A DNA stretch of 64,000 bases, from contig JAAKBF010000020.1 of assembly GCA_012656075.1 (NCBI GenBank), positions 806,001-870,000 of the forward strand, given 5' to 3'. Numbering within the stretch: the first letter of the stretch is position 1; every line of letters starts with the position of its first letter. The notes under the pieces are model-generated. The model was given only the letters and a program-made list of their open reading frames with translations. It ran no database searches and was not told where the DNA came from. Origin of the DNA: Phytophthora hibernalis (lineage: Eukaryota > Oomycota > Peronosporomycetes > Peronosporales > Peronosporaceae). This document shows, piece after piece, positions 23,307-34,539 of this stretch. A program made the position numbers and the translations under genes.

Positions 23307-24004
23307 GTACTCTGCACCACGCTCATAGGGTGAGGTTGGACGCAAAGCCAGGAATTGGTACACTCCAGTCGTGCAGCCGCACATGCTCATGTGTACATGA
23401 AACGATATAATACCTCGCCGTCATTGAGCAGCAGTGCTGTTGTCGGATAGCTCGAATACGCATGAGCAAGCTGCAGCTCGCCTTCACACATGGTGTTCAT
23501 GTGGATGGGGCTACCTTTCAGAATATCACTTTATATCATTTTTATATCTGATATTTTGAAAAATCCTCGATGATATTTAAATATAATGGTACTCTTTTGC
23601 ATTTTGAAAGAATATTGATATTTTTGCCCAAAATAGTACTACATGTACCAATACCCGAAAATATTATGCATATTTGAATTACCATTAGCCCCTGACATCA
23701 TGTTACATGTACAGTTTATGTATGTTAAGCTCTTCTGGAATAGTTTCGTTCTGATTACGGTGGGATTTTGGTTACAGTTCGCGGTCTAATGATTTTCTTA
23801 CTGTAAGCTTAGTATAATTTCCAGTACTATTTGGCCTTCGTGGAAACTACTACAGTACTAAGTAGAAGAAAATGAAACCTTTCCGGTTATGATAAGTACT
23901 AAGTCACCCAGTAAGTACTATAGTACTTGTAGTTACTCCTTACTTTCAAAATACTGAGCAAGGTCTGTTGCATCATATCACAGTACAGTGCTACCCCTCG
24001 TTAA
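23307..24004. other. AT-rich intergenic DNA
   Basis: No gene is recognised. The stretch 23515-23720 is AT-rich and includes the inverted counterparts of two segments left of copia-2 (23658-23673 and 23680-23689). Several AGTACT hexamers occur at about 23850-23940. The last four bases, TTAA, are the left flank of the MITE. Confidence 0.5.
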
Positions 24005-24464
24005 CCCCAGTGAGCCCGGCCATAGGATAAATTAAAGGATGAAAAGTTTGTTTCATTCTCTTCGCAACAGTTTATATAAATATGAGATTTTATGGCCATG
24101 GCCACAAAGGCTTGGCTTAGTTCTTACCGGAGTGGCACCAAGTAGGTGTCCTTCAACGGCCATGAGGACACAATGTCGATCTCAAAATTGTCGCATATAA
24201 CATATCATCTGACCATGTTTATCCTACCGGATAGGATAAAAAACATGTGTTTGATTTGAATTGAATATGGGGTCAGCGACAACGGCTATTTTAAGATGCT
24301 GGTAGAAGAAACAGATGTCATAAAATATAACTGACCACTTCTGGCTCTCACAAACCTCTCCATACAAACCCCAAGTTTTTTCATCCTACCGCTCGTTAAA
24401 GCGCGTTGTGTACGCCACATCAAAAACCATTTTATCCTATTTCGTAGGATAAATTTCACTGGGG
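24005..24464. mobile_element. piggyBac-type MITE flanked by TTAA
   Basis: A 460-bp non-coding element has perfect 9-bp terminal inverted repeats, CCCCAGTGA at 24005-24013 and TCACTGGGG at 24456-24464. TTAA flanks it on both sides (24001-24004, 24465-24468). TTAA target duplication and CCC-starting ends are the marks of piggyBac elements. Inside are two short hairpins built on TTTATCCTA/TAGGATAAA (about 24216-24240 and 24430-24453) and a further single TAGGATAAA near 24025. No transposase is present, so it would need one in trans. Confidence 0.65.
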
Positions 24465-24780
24465 TTAAGCGCAGTGGCTTCGGCAAAGTGATTTTAGAGG
24501 GATTAGACACAGAACAAAAATAATGCAGCGATTTGGTTTAAATTGCAATGATTTCTAAACTGATTTGACGGGGTATTGGATTATCGAGGTGTGCATAACG
24601 AGAGGTAGCACTGTACCATATACATTTCCACAACTTTGGGGGTAAAACATCGTAGTTCATTAACGTGCATATGTGCATGACCATCCGCACATCCAAAAAG
24701 GGGCGAGGGGAGCGGAGCCCCCATTGTGGGTCATGCGGCATATGTCCATTAGTGAAGAGTTGAGTCACCCTTGGAGCCAG
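24465..24780. other. Intergenic, no gene recognised
   Basis: It lies between the MITE and the end of DIRS-1. I see no domain. It probably includes the 3' non-coding end of DIRS-1, but terminal repeats of that element were not found. Confidence 0.35.
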
Positions 24781-25823
24781 TGACCATGTTAGCAGCGAGG
24801 AAAGTGACGGATTCCGCGCAGAGGTTGGTGTGGGTCTTGAAGGTCCCCGAAACCCACCGGCCGTGAAATTGAATCGTCATGGCGTCCACTCCTCCCGATA
24901 CATGTGCGTTGCACCCCCGGCACGGAAAGAGTGCGGGGTTGAGGTTCCTTGGATCATCACCGTTCAGCACAGCGGCCTTCTTGATCGCACTCGACAGGTG
25001 TGCCGTCGAAATACACGCCAGGTGGCCGGTGCGTCCCAGGTACACTGCCGCTGATATACCAGGAGGGGGTCTTGTCTTGATCGTAGAAGAAGAAGAGTAC
25101 CGAAGGCAGGGCACAGGAAGGCGTGACCTGAACGATACAGCATTCGAGCTGTTACGTGCCCGCACTGATTGGTCTTGGAACCGCGTAGGCGCATGTGTAC
25201 CGATTGAGCGTCAGTCGCCGATAATGTCGGACACCCAGCCACGTCCAGGACAACCAGGTCCTCAGCTCTAAGCGCGAACCACTTGAACGAGTTTCCGCTG
25301 ATGGAGACAATTTCCGAGCGCCTCAAGAGGAAAAAACGCCACACACACGACCCCAGAGAGCATGAGCGAAGGGATCATCGAACCGGAGAGTACGGAAGCA
25401 GGTTTCGAGTAACCGAATGGACACTGGAGCCTTGTGTCGCGGAGGTGTGTCAAGCCGGCATATCCCTTTCAGAAGCATGCGAGCGTGTGGGTGTGCAATC
25501 GGAAGGACCCTTCCAGCCGCAGCGAAGAAGTGCAGGACACCTTGTAGCGTGTTGAGAATCGATGATCCGCGTAGCGGGCCGCCAACACCAAATCCATATT
25601 GAAGTCCGTGCACGATAAATTCAGAAATTACTTGAATGCGGTCGTCGTCGGTGACGTCCGAGAGCCATGGCTGAATTCCCCGACGTGATGTCGATGCCGT
25701 CCACTTTTTCATCGCAGCAGAGAACTTGGTAAAGGTGGATTCGGTAACGGAATGTTCGCGGAGATATTGCGCCAGAGCGCCGAGAGTCCGTGGACGTTTA
25801 TCGTCGGTGATACCTGCGTCCAA
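24780..25823 (-). pseudogene. DIRS-1 tyrosine recombinase
   Basis: The N-terminal SAM-like half (25823-25323) includes TFTKFSAAMKKW and HFFAAAGRVLPIAHP. The catalytic half follows from 25344 with FFLLRRSEIVSI, carrying the first catalytic Arg. The HxxR box is readable as HSFRAGGATHMY, but in a frame different from the following GGVDAMTIQFHGRW. At the place of the nucleophilic Tyr (usually FKTYT) this copy has FKTHT. The enzyme would integrate the circular cDNA. It is inactive as written because of the frame breaks and the Tyr to His change. Confidence 0.78.
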
Positions 25824-25859
25824 CCACGAGTTAGTTCTTCGAACTGGATAGCGTAAGAA

Positions 25860-27693
25860 GGGTGAGCGGAAATGCGTGAACCGGCATCTGCGCGGGTGTT
25901 GTCGACCCCAGCGATATGGGAGGCCGAGAAACGGAGGTTGAGAGATCTCTCCCAGTATCCCAGGAGCCGGATTATGTCTTGGGCACGCGTGTTACGTGAC
26001 GCGAGGCGATTTTGCCAGGCCACAGCCGATGTATTGTCGATACGGAAGTGTATGTGAAGGGGCGACGTCCATCAGCAGCACACTCGGACCACCGTGGACA
26101 CCATTCGTGGGTAGCGAATGCGCAGGAGAGCAATTCCCGGAAATTGATATTGAAACCATTGGCTTCCCCAGACTTGAAGCGCGCAATAAGCCGAAGTTCA
26201 TGGGGCGAAAACCTGTAAGGCAACGCAATGTTGGTCTTCGTATCGAGAGCGCATAGTCCGTGGTCGCATGCGTCCATCTCAACGACAACGTCGGGCTCAG
26301 GGAGATTGTTAAAGCACTCGAGGGCGACGCCATTCAGGAGCGGAGAGTGAAGAAGATGCCACCACCAGAGCAGATATTGTTTCATAGAGTCGCATACCGT
26401 GACATGTCGAAACCTGTGAAGGTTAATCTCTCGAAGCCGTAAGCGCTGGAGAAACGGGCGCGCTGCCCTGATGCATGTTGCGACGTGGCGCAAGCCTCCC
26501 ATGAGAGAGCGATACCGTTTTCGCGAGAGTACACTTGAGTGGTACGCCGATGCTACCAAGTTGCGAGCCTTGTCGATCTTGACAGCAGACATCGCGACCG
26601 TTTCAGCAATTGTGCCGAATTGAAGTCCCAGGATCTTTTGACTAGTATTCCATGTCGTGAATTTGTCTTCATTGACAACCTCACTGCCTAGTATTGCCGT
26701 CATGGCGTAGCGCAGTAAGCGCTCCAGTTGGGCCCGACATCGGCAGCGACGTTGACGTGGTCATCTACCCAGTTGTAGTTGAAGAAACCTTTCGGGTTGT
26801 ACCGGTTGGTATGTCCACCGTGAACAAACGCTATCGCCCCACCGATGATTTCCTATTCCCCAGGAGAACCCGTCCATCTAAATGTACACGCAAGCTCAAT
26901 AACGAGTGCATTCTCGATCTCAATGCGTCCAGCAAAGCGGTGTACGCTGCGGCTGTGAATACTGACGTTGCGAAATGCGGAAGTCACATCGCCTGCCATG
27001 GCCTTGGTCTCAGCATGAAGTTGTTCCCGCTTGGATCGTATTATCTCGGAAGCGACAGCGTCGCAGTGTCGATAGTCGGCATTTGGAATAGCGTCCTGGT
27101 CTGTGAAGTCGTTGATCGAGGCGCCGTCAAGAAACGATAGATCATGCGGCCTTGTCGACTACCCCGAATGGACTGACGAACACTTCCGGCCACATCGAGA
27201 GGAGGTCCGAATCCAGTACGAGGCACCTCCATGCGTCTTTCTCCTTGCGGACGTTCTTGCACAGTATGTTCACCCTCTCAGTTGCCGACCCATGATTGTC
27301 CGGTGGATGCGATTGACGCGGCACGTCCTTCTTCAGCTCCACGCGGACGCCTTCCGCTGCAATTTCTTGCAGTTTTTCTAGATGCTGGTAGTCCTTGCAC
27401 ACTTGCGCGATCACTGCCGGAACCATTTGCTTGTTTGGACGGTAGTCTGTTTCCGTCTGGCCGCGTACGAGTTCCACTAGAGCCGGTAAAGGCATCTGTG
27501 TCCGGCGGACGAATTCGGAAAGCGTGCGTTGCAGTGCCTTGTTGAGTAGAAACTCGGTACCGCTTGGCGATTGCCGGGATGCAGGATACGCCGACGTTGG
27601 AAGCCGCAGCCCGACCTTCCCCAGAGCCTTGTTCAGTGATAGGCGCCGTAGTGCTTCAAAGCCTGTGGCGCGGCAGACTGCATTCTCGGTCAC
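25860..27693 (-). pseudogene. DIRS-1 reverse transcriptase and RNase H
   Basis: The RT N-terminal part (27693-27142) ends with CLVLDSDLLSMWPEVFVSPFG. The next frame holds AGDVTSAFRN, FRWTGSPG and GGAIAFVHG, and then the DIRS polymerase motif NWVDDHVN at about 26775-26750. The connection and RNase H part (26703-25972) includes RSLMGGLRHVATCIRAARPF, VVEMDACDHGLCALD and INFRELLSCAFA. The tail with WRNISAN appears at about 25770. The order RT, RNase H, tyrosine recombinase is the DIRS arrangement. At least two frameshifts and a stop at about 26865 break it. Confidence 0.82.
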
Positions 27694-27799
27694 CCGAGTT
27701 GCCCTTGCACAGTTACTACATCATACAGTTTACGCGTTGCGTGTGCGGCGAGGTCTACGTGTGGGTGCATATTTCCTTCCCTTGAGACCGTTGCGACTA

Positions 27800-28025
27800 C
27801 GCTAGGCTGTGTAGCCATCACAGCTGCAGTGGATGACCTAGGCTGTATAGCCATCTCAGGTGACTGATGTGTCCTAGGCTGAATGGCCATCACAGGAGCC
27901 CGATATAGTCTAGGCTGTATGGCCATCTTAGGTGCTGGTGCTGTCCTAGACCGTATGGCCATCTTAGGTGTCGCTGGCTGTATGGCCGTCCGAGTCGCCC
28001 TAGGCTGTATGGCCATCTTAGGTAC
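27800..28025 (-). repeat. Tandem repeat coding for (P)KMAIQPR
   Basis: About seven imperfect units of 30-39 bases built around GGCTGTATGGCCATC lie in tandem. On the minus strand they encode repeated MAIQPR or MAIRSR blocks in one open frame (28043-27690). The repeat sits just before the DIRS-1 RT, so it may be a low-complexity spacer of the polyprotein. Its function is unknown. Confidence 0.7.
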
Positions 28026-28499
28026 AGTTGCTTTTGTAGCCACTTGACGTTCAACATTCGCTTTTGTCGCAGGCTGACGTGGTGGGGCTGCAGCGCGGTC
28101 TCGCTAATCAAATTTCGTTCGCGCCGGGGGCATACAATTGAGCTTGAAATTGGCTTGAAATCCGGGCTTGTATAGGGTGAATTGCATGTGATCCGCGAAA
28201 TTTTCCGCGCCGAGCGCGCACATTCAATACCCGCCCCTCATGCCTCCCGGCTCAGCTTCTGCTCAGGTAGCGCCGATAAATACACTTGACTCACTGGATA
28301 ATGATGGGATGCTATAACATGTGTTATCTTCCTTATCCCAGTCTTCGCTCCGAAGTGTCGGAGAGTCGTCACCACCTCGGCCGCATCAGTTCCCGCCGTT
28401 GCGGCGCCCTTGCTTGAGTTCTTGGTCCCAGCATCTGCGCCGCGCGTACGTGTCTTGGACTCACTCCTTCAAGCGCCGAGGAATGTCAGCGGGTGACCA

Positions 28500-29890
28500 G
28501 CCGTGAATGCGCTTCGGGTGGCCACACCTGTCGCTGCTACCACCGGAGCATGACATCACCGAGGAACCGGAGACAGGGCTCCTCTCCGCGACGGTTTCTT
28601 GTGATCAGAGCTCGGATCTCGTCCGGCACACTCTTTTCGCGCCGCCCTTGGTTCTCGTTGCTTCGTGGCTGATTGCGCACCTCGGGAGACCTGCTTGGTG
28701 GATGGCCCGGAGCTGCCTGTGACAGGGTGTTGACCAGCGCCATGGTCCACTCCGGCGACTTGTAGTCGATTGCAAGGATGGCCTTGCTGAAGCCACCCCA
28801 CCAAGCCGGGCTGTCCACTTGAACGTGGTCGAGCGCTGTGCCGAGCCACTTGTTTACGTACAGGAGGACGACCTTCACGCGACTTGGCTGTCCGGCGGGG
28901 TCGGCGGACTTGTTCTCCGACACGAACACTCGAAATCGCTCCGTGACCATCAACATGTGGTCATGCCACATGACTTCGCCCATCCTGGCCAGTCCGTGGA
29001 TACCATCCAGAATGTCGTCGTACGCGCGGCAGGTGGTGACCGCCGTCGGGAGAGTCGCTGACGGGGTGAAGTCGCTTGAGAAGCTGCAGGTGGACGATCC
29101 GGCCTCCAGTGCTTCTTGTTCATTCTCCTCACGGAAGTGAAGGATTGTCAGCCCTCGTGACCCAAGTCGCCGGGAGAAAATCGCCATCAGCACGTCCGGA
29201 CTTGTCTTGAACCCCACGCGATCTGCCTCACGCAAGCCTAGCACAAACGACATGGGAGACACGGGCTTACCTTCAGTCGGAGTCCCTTAAACATGCGAGT
29301 CGCCGCCAGGACGTGCGCTTGAGGAGGATGGTAGTCGCCCTTGGCCTTCTTCGCTTGTTCAGGAAAGCTGGCGCTTGAGAGTTGACGAACGCTGTCAGCT
29401 GGAAGCTTGCCTTCGTCGTTCGGCTCGGTGAGAACGGCCAGCGACTGTCGCTCGCCAGCGACCTGGCTTCGCAGGCTTTCCACTTCCTGGCGTAGAAGAT
29501 GCATTTCATCTTGGACTCCAGACGATGGGGCGGCCGCAGATGTCACGACACGCGCTCGGACAGGCTGTCGTGCTTCGTTGACGAGTCCAGGCTGGAAGGA
29601 CGTCATGAAGTCGGTGAGGTCGAACTCCGTCGGCTGTCGTGGCTTCGCCTTGGTCGCCGAGTCAACCCTCTGTGCCGTGCTCGGACGCGGGTTATCCGTA
29701 TCGGCCGTCCGACGGTCTTCGGTGGTCGTCGGCCCGTCGGTTTGCGGCGCGGGGAGTCCGACGCTGCGTACCAACTACTTCTTGCCCTTCTTGGCCTTCT
29801 CCGTGTCCTCCGGGGCCGCCTTGCGCTTCGCCACTCGCTTGGAGGCTCGGTTTGGAGGGGGTCAGTCATCGAGCGAGCTGGAGCATCCAT
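28500..29890 (-). pseudogene. DIRS-1 gag-like ORF1
   Basis: A 178-codon frame (29774-29238) is followed by an overlapping 241-codon frame (29262-28537) in another phase. The first half contains a Lys-rich start (about 29870-29780) and a short coiled coil around EMHLLRQEVESLRSQVAGE. The second contains VMWHDHMLMVTERFRVFV and KVVLLYVNKWLGTALDHVQ. I recognise it as the gag-like ORF of DIRS elements mainly by its position upstream of RT. Packaging of element RNA is the expected role. Confidence 0.6.
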
Positions 29891-29950
29891 CCACGCAGCG
29901 CCATCAGTCGTCACGACGACGACCTCTACGGTCGGAGTAGCGGCGACCAC

Positions 29951-30272
29951 CGGTACCTCTGCGGCAGCAGGGCTCGTCGTGGGAGGCGCAGCCTCGGTCG
30001 TGGTGGCCTCGACGGTCTTCCTTGGTCCTTGGTCGGTCCTGGTAGTGTCTTGCGTTGTCGTGTGGAGAGAAACCCCGTTAAACTAGCTGGGCTTTCGTGC
30101 CTTGGTCGGAAGCTGAACTGAGAGCTCGCAGTGGGTGGCTCGCACCTGATATGTGCACCACATCATTATTGTACCCATATGTGTAAAACACCATTTCCTC
30201 TCGTGCCTCCAGGAAATGAACCGTATGTCAGCTCGTTGTAACGGATGCGTTGGCCATGTCGAGGACCAGCAC
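29951..30272. other. Intergenic, no gene recognised
   Basis: It lies between the DIRS-1 gag end and the duplicated GH30-A promoter block. Open frames here look like shadows of GC-rich sequence. No terminal repeat of DIRS-1 was found. Confidence 0.35.
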
Positions 30273-31310
30273 GGCAATCATTTCTCCTAGATCGATTACG
30301 AAGGAGGTGCTGGCGGATTCTGGCCAAAATTTCCTGCCTCTTCAAGAGTCTTCTTGACTCGCAATCCGAGCACTTTAGTGTGGCGTGTGCAACGCCTTCA
30401 ACTTGGTCGTGAAGCTGAATCTGCTCTTGGGACACCTGATCAGACGAGAGACCAAGTGGTCTCTCTACTGTATCCTCGCAAGGATACACTCGCGTGCTTT
30501 CACACTGCACCGGGACTCCTGGTGCAGTGTCCGGGAGTCCCGGTCCTCGATGGGCGGGTCAGGAGCCACCATTTCCCAACTTGCCTGGTCTAGACAACGT
30601 AGCTGAACGTCGGAAAATGCTGGTTATCAAACCCTTCAGCTACATGCTGGCAGTACTCGCACTGCAGACCGTAAGCACCGCGACGAACAACTGCACGTCG
30701 TGGTCGGATCGGTTCCAGACAGATCTCGAGGGCGTCTGCGTGTGCTCGGAGGCCACGTGCGACACGATCTACAATGGCCACCTGCACTTGACGGGCAACG
30801 AGGCTGGTGTGTTCTCAACGTCCAAGGCTGGCGACCGCTTGAGCTTCTCGACGGTTGAGATGGAGACGGCCGCCAACGACGCCGCGGACTTTGTCATTGA
30901 CACGACGACGACGTACCAGTCCATCATCGGGTTCGGTGGCGCCTTCACGGACGCATCGGCCATCAACGTGTACCTGCTGGACTCCGGACTTCAGGATATT
31001 CTCGTGGATGCCTACTTTGGTGACACTGGTCTACAGTACACCATTGGCCGTATTCCCATCGGCTCGACGGACTTTTCACTCACCATTTACTCGTATAACG
31101 AAGTGGAGGAGACTTGGCCATGGAGAACTTCAATGTCGACATGGACAAGGTCAAGAAGATCCCCTTTATTCAGCGGGCTGTGAGTACGTCTACGCGAGGC
31201 ATGAAGCTTTTGGGTCCTCGTGGGCACCGCCGGCGTGGATGACTACGGAGAATACGACCATTAACTGTGCTGTCCAGGGCTACCCTGGTGGTGAGTACTG
31301 GCAGGCCTTG
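30273..31310 (+). repeat. Segmental duplication, inverted copy at 40675-41627
   Basis: The block covers about 345 bases of upstream DNA plus the first 230 codons of GH30-A. It matches the reverse complement of 40675-41627, from GGCAATCATTTCTCC to the CAGGCCTTG near 31303-31310. Similarity is patchy in the promoter and high in the coding part. Confidence 0.8.
30567..30582 (+). promoter_or_regulatory. Oomycete Inr-like core promoter of GH30-A
   Basis: CACCATTTCCCAACTT fits the oomycete initiator consensus GCTCATTYYNCAWTTT at 12 of 16 positions. It ends 35 bases before the GH30-A start codon. The inverted copy at about 41390-41410 keeps it. Confidence 0.5.
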
Positions 31311-32522
31311 GCACTGTATTACTCCAAGTTCGTGTCGGCTTACGAAGACGAAAACATCCCCATTTGGGCCATCACGACGCAGAACGAGCCTACAGAGCAA
31401 TTCTCGTTCAAGTACTGGCAGAGCCTGCGCTTCAACGTCACCACGGAGCGCGATTTCATCAAGCGTGACCTGGGTCCCGTTATGAAGGAGAACCACCCGG
31501 ACCTGAAGATCATTATGATGGATGACCAGAAGGACCTGCTGCTAGACTGGGATGCTACGTTGCTGGACGAGGACTCGGCGCAGTACGTCTCGGGTGCTGG
31601 TGTTCACTGGTACAAGAACTTGGACTTCTTGGTGGACACGGCTGGCAACTTTGACGACCTCGAGACTTTCCACGAGTCGTATCCTGACCTGTTCATCCTG
31701 GCGACGGAAGCGTGCGAGGGCTACCTCATTGACGGCATTATAACTGGTGCGGGCCCCACGCTTCAAAACCCAACGTTCGCTTGGCAACGTGCGCAAATCT
31801 ACGCTCGGGACATTATCGGTGATCTCTCTCACTACGCCTCGGGTTGGACTGACTGGAACCTGGTGCTCAACAGTACCGGTGGTCCCACCTGGATCGACAA
31901 TCTGGTTGATTCCCCGATTTTGATTGACGAGGAGGGCGGTGCCGAGTTCTACAAGCAGCCTATGTTCTATGCTATGGGCCACTTCTCCAAGTTCCTTCCG
32001 CCTGACTCGGTGCGCGTGGCCTTGACCGCCAGCTTGAGTGCTTCGTCAAGTTTGAGCAAGGTGGACAGTGTGGCGTTCTTGACCCCCGACGACCAAGTGG
32101 TGCTCATTCTCTCCAACCGCGACAGCTCTGCGCACGACATCACGCTGAGTTTGTCTAGCCAGCAGCTCAGCACTAACGTCACACTGGACGCCCTCTCCAT
32201 CAAGACAATTGTGATCGGTGAGGTTGAAGGTAGCAACAGCTCCAGTTCAAGCACAGCAACTGAAGTTCCGAGCTCTACTACTGCTACCCCGGTTTTTTCC
32301 ACCGGAAGCTCTAGCACTGCAACTGGGGCCACCACGACGGCAGCCCCGGCCTCTTCATCCAGATCCAGTTCAGCGAGTTCGAGCGCCACAACGGTGGCGC
32401 CTATTGTCATTACTACAAACTATGCCTCCTCGACGAGCGGCTCGAGCTCTACGACAGGCTCGACATCGACTGCTGCCACATCGATTTCGGAGCCGACAAC
32501 GCCAGAACACAATTCGTGTTAA
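30617..32522 (+). pseudogene. GH30-A glycosidase (two frameshifts)
   Basis: A secreted family-30 glycosidase, related to glucosylceramidases and beta-1,6-glucanases; the substrate is probably a beta-glucan or glucosylceramide. It opens with a signal peptide (MLVIKPFSYMLAVLALQTVS), then the Cys-rich start GVCVCSEATCD common to the array. GFGGAFTDAS and FGSSWAPPAWM are conserved. The acid/base Glu lies in TTQNEP (about 31380) and the nucleophile Glu in ATEACEG (about 31700-31720). The tail after about 32220 is a Ser/Thr-rich stretch of about 100 residues, likely O-glycosylated. One-base deletions near 31110 and 31208 shift the frame twice, by comparison with the copy at 40675-41357. Without them it would be about 635 residues. 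Confidence 0.85.
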
Positions 32523-32748
32523 GCATGGATTGATAACCACTACCGGAACGGTAGACTGCATTTGAACCAAACCATTGCATTTTAATAAAGACAAGAGAAT
32601 GCAGCCTATCTGTTGTTCGACTCAACCGCAAAATGAACCATTGTGGGCGGGATCCGATCAGATACATGTAATGCATGGATGCACTTCGCCTTTGACTTGT
32701 TTTTACGCTGGGGATAGAGGAGCGCTCACTGTCCATCAAGAAGGAACC

Positions 32749-34539
32749 ATGCGAGTTCATTCCCTGTGCAGCTACTGGCTGCCGCGGTTGCGCTCCTTGC
32801 AGGTCAATGCGGTGTGACTGCATCGTGTTCTTCGTGGTCAAACCGGTTTCAGCAGGACATCGAGGGCGTGTGCGTATGCAACGCCACGAGCTGCGACTCG
32901 GTGTCGACCGAGCATTTATCGCTCTCCAGCAGCCAGGTCGGAGTTTTCAGACGTCCAAAGCCGGTGACCGGCTCGCGTTCTCCATCCTGGAGATTGATAT
33001 TGGAGGTGACGACGCAGCCGACCTCATCATCGACTCAACGACGACGTACCAAGAAATTATCGGCTTCGGAGGTGCCTTCACCGATGCTACAGCGATCAAC
33101 ATCTACTTGATGGAAACGGAGGTCCAGCAGCTCATTTTGGACGCGTACTTCTCCGACACGGGGCTCCAGTACTCGCTAGGTCGTATCCCTATCGCCTCCA
33201 CGGATTTCTCCGAGTACGTGTACTCGTACAACCCCTCGGTGGGTGACTTTGAAATGACCAACTTCAGTATCGACGCGGACAAGAGCCCGCTTTCGAACAA
33301 GTTAAGTTTGATCCAGCGAGCACTGAACGAGACAACTGCGGCGAGTCGTAACCTCACATTGTTTGCATCGTCGTGGGCACCGCCAGTGTGGATGACGACG
33401 AGTAACACGACTTTGAACTGTGAGATGAATGGATATCCTGGAGGAGAGTACTGGGAAGCGCTGGTGCTGTATTACTCGAAATTTATCGACGCGTACGAGG
33501 CCGAGGGGGTCCCGATTTGGGGGTTGACGACGCAGAATGAACCTACGAAACAAGAACTCGCGACCAAGTTCTGGCAGAGTCTCCGGTTCAATACGACTAT
33601 AGAACGCGACTTCATCAAGCGAGATCTGGGCCCGTTGATGAAAGAGAACCACCCAGACCTGAAAATTATCATCTTGGACGACCAGAAAGACTTTTTGCTG
33701 GATTGGAATGCCTCACTTGTTGACGAGGAGGCACGGAGCTACGTGTCAGGCGTTGGAGTTCATTGGTACAAGAATTTGGATTTTGCATTTGGCACATCCG
33801 GCGACTTCGATGACTTGGTGACCTTCCACGCGGAGTATCCCGACATTTTCATCCTCGCGACCGAGGCATGTGAAGGCTCGCTGGTCAAAGGACTTGGAAC
33901 TGGAGTGGGCACGGATTTGTTTGACTACAGCAACATTACCTGGCAGCGTGGCGAGAACTACGCGCGCGACATCATTAATGACCTGGCTAGCTTTGCCAGT
34001 GGCTGGACGGACTGGAACCTTGTTCTCAACACGACTGGAGGACCGAACTGGGCAGATAACCAAGTCGACGCGCCCATCCTCGTGGACGAAGAGGAGGTGC
34101 CGAGTTTTACAAACAACCGATGTACTACGTCATGGGCCATTTTTCCAAGTTCATTGTTCCTGGGTCTCTTCAAGTGGAGATGAACGTAAGTAGTAATGCC
34201 AGCTCTACATTGGAAAACGTTGATCGAGTGGCGTTCGTGACGCCCGAGGATCAAGTGGTCGTGGTGCTCTCGAACCGCGACAGCACCGAGAAGAGCATTC
34301 GCTTGAGTCTGCGGGTCGAAGAACGAGCCGTGACGGTGGTACTTCCCGCCAACACCGTGCAAACCGTGCTCTTTCCAGCCTTCGGACCTGGTAGTATGAG
34401 TGATACCGGGTCGGACGCCGAGGGCAGCGAGGGATCGCCATCGGCCAGTAGCTACTCGGTGTCTTCCTCTTCGCCAACCATGATGAACTTCGTGGTTGCA
34501 TTGATACTCAGTTCATTTGTTGCGGCAAGGCAAGCCTAG
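32749..34539 (+). pseudogene. GH30-B glycosidase (three frameshifts)
   Basis: A second GH30 gene follows GH30-A by about 230 bases in the same direction. The likely start is the ATG at 32749. The hydrophobic signal core QLLAAAVALLAGQCGVTA is in the next frame, so a one-base deletion lies at about 32765. Others lie at about 32945 and 34100. The acid/base motif is TTQNEPTKQ (about 33530) and the nucleophile motif ATEACEG (about 33858-33878). The last 22 residues (MMNFVVALILSSFVAARQA region) are hydrophobic after a Ser-rich linker and look like a GPI-attachment signal. An Inr-like sequence GCTCACTGTCCATCAA (about 32722) is only a fair match. Active-site residues are present. Confidence 0.85.

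Larger units (their letters stand above)
24780..29950 (-). mobile_element. DIRS-type tyrosine-recombinase retrotransposon 1
   Basis: A minus-strand element has gag (about 29890-28500), a repeat-bearing segment (28043-27690), RT and RNase H (27693-25860) and a tyrosine recombinase (25823-24780). RT plus tyrosine recombinase instead of a DDE integrase defines the DIRS order. I could not find the split or inverted terminal repeats, so the outer limits are approximate. Frameshifts near 27140, 25970 and 24960 make it defective. Confidence 0.82.

Noticed and set aside
7960..23311. Target-site duplication of copia-2
   Set aside because: The flanking pentamers are GTAGC and GTACT, matching at only three bases. 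That is too little to claim a duplication.
27800..28025. Possible CRISPR array
   Set aside because: The units are degenerate, without unique spacers of constant length, and encode an in-frame peptide repeat inside a eukaryotic retroelement.
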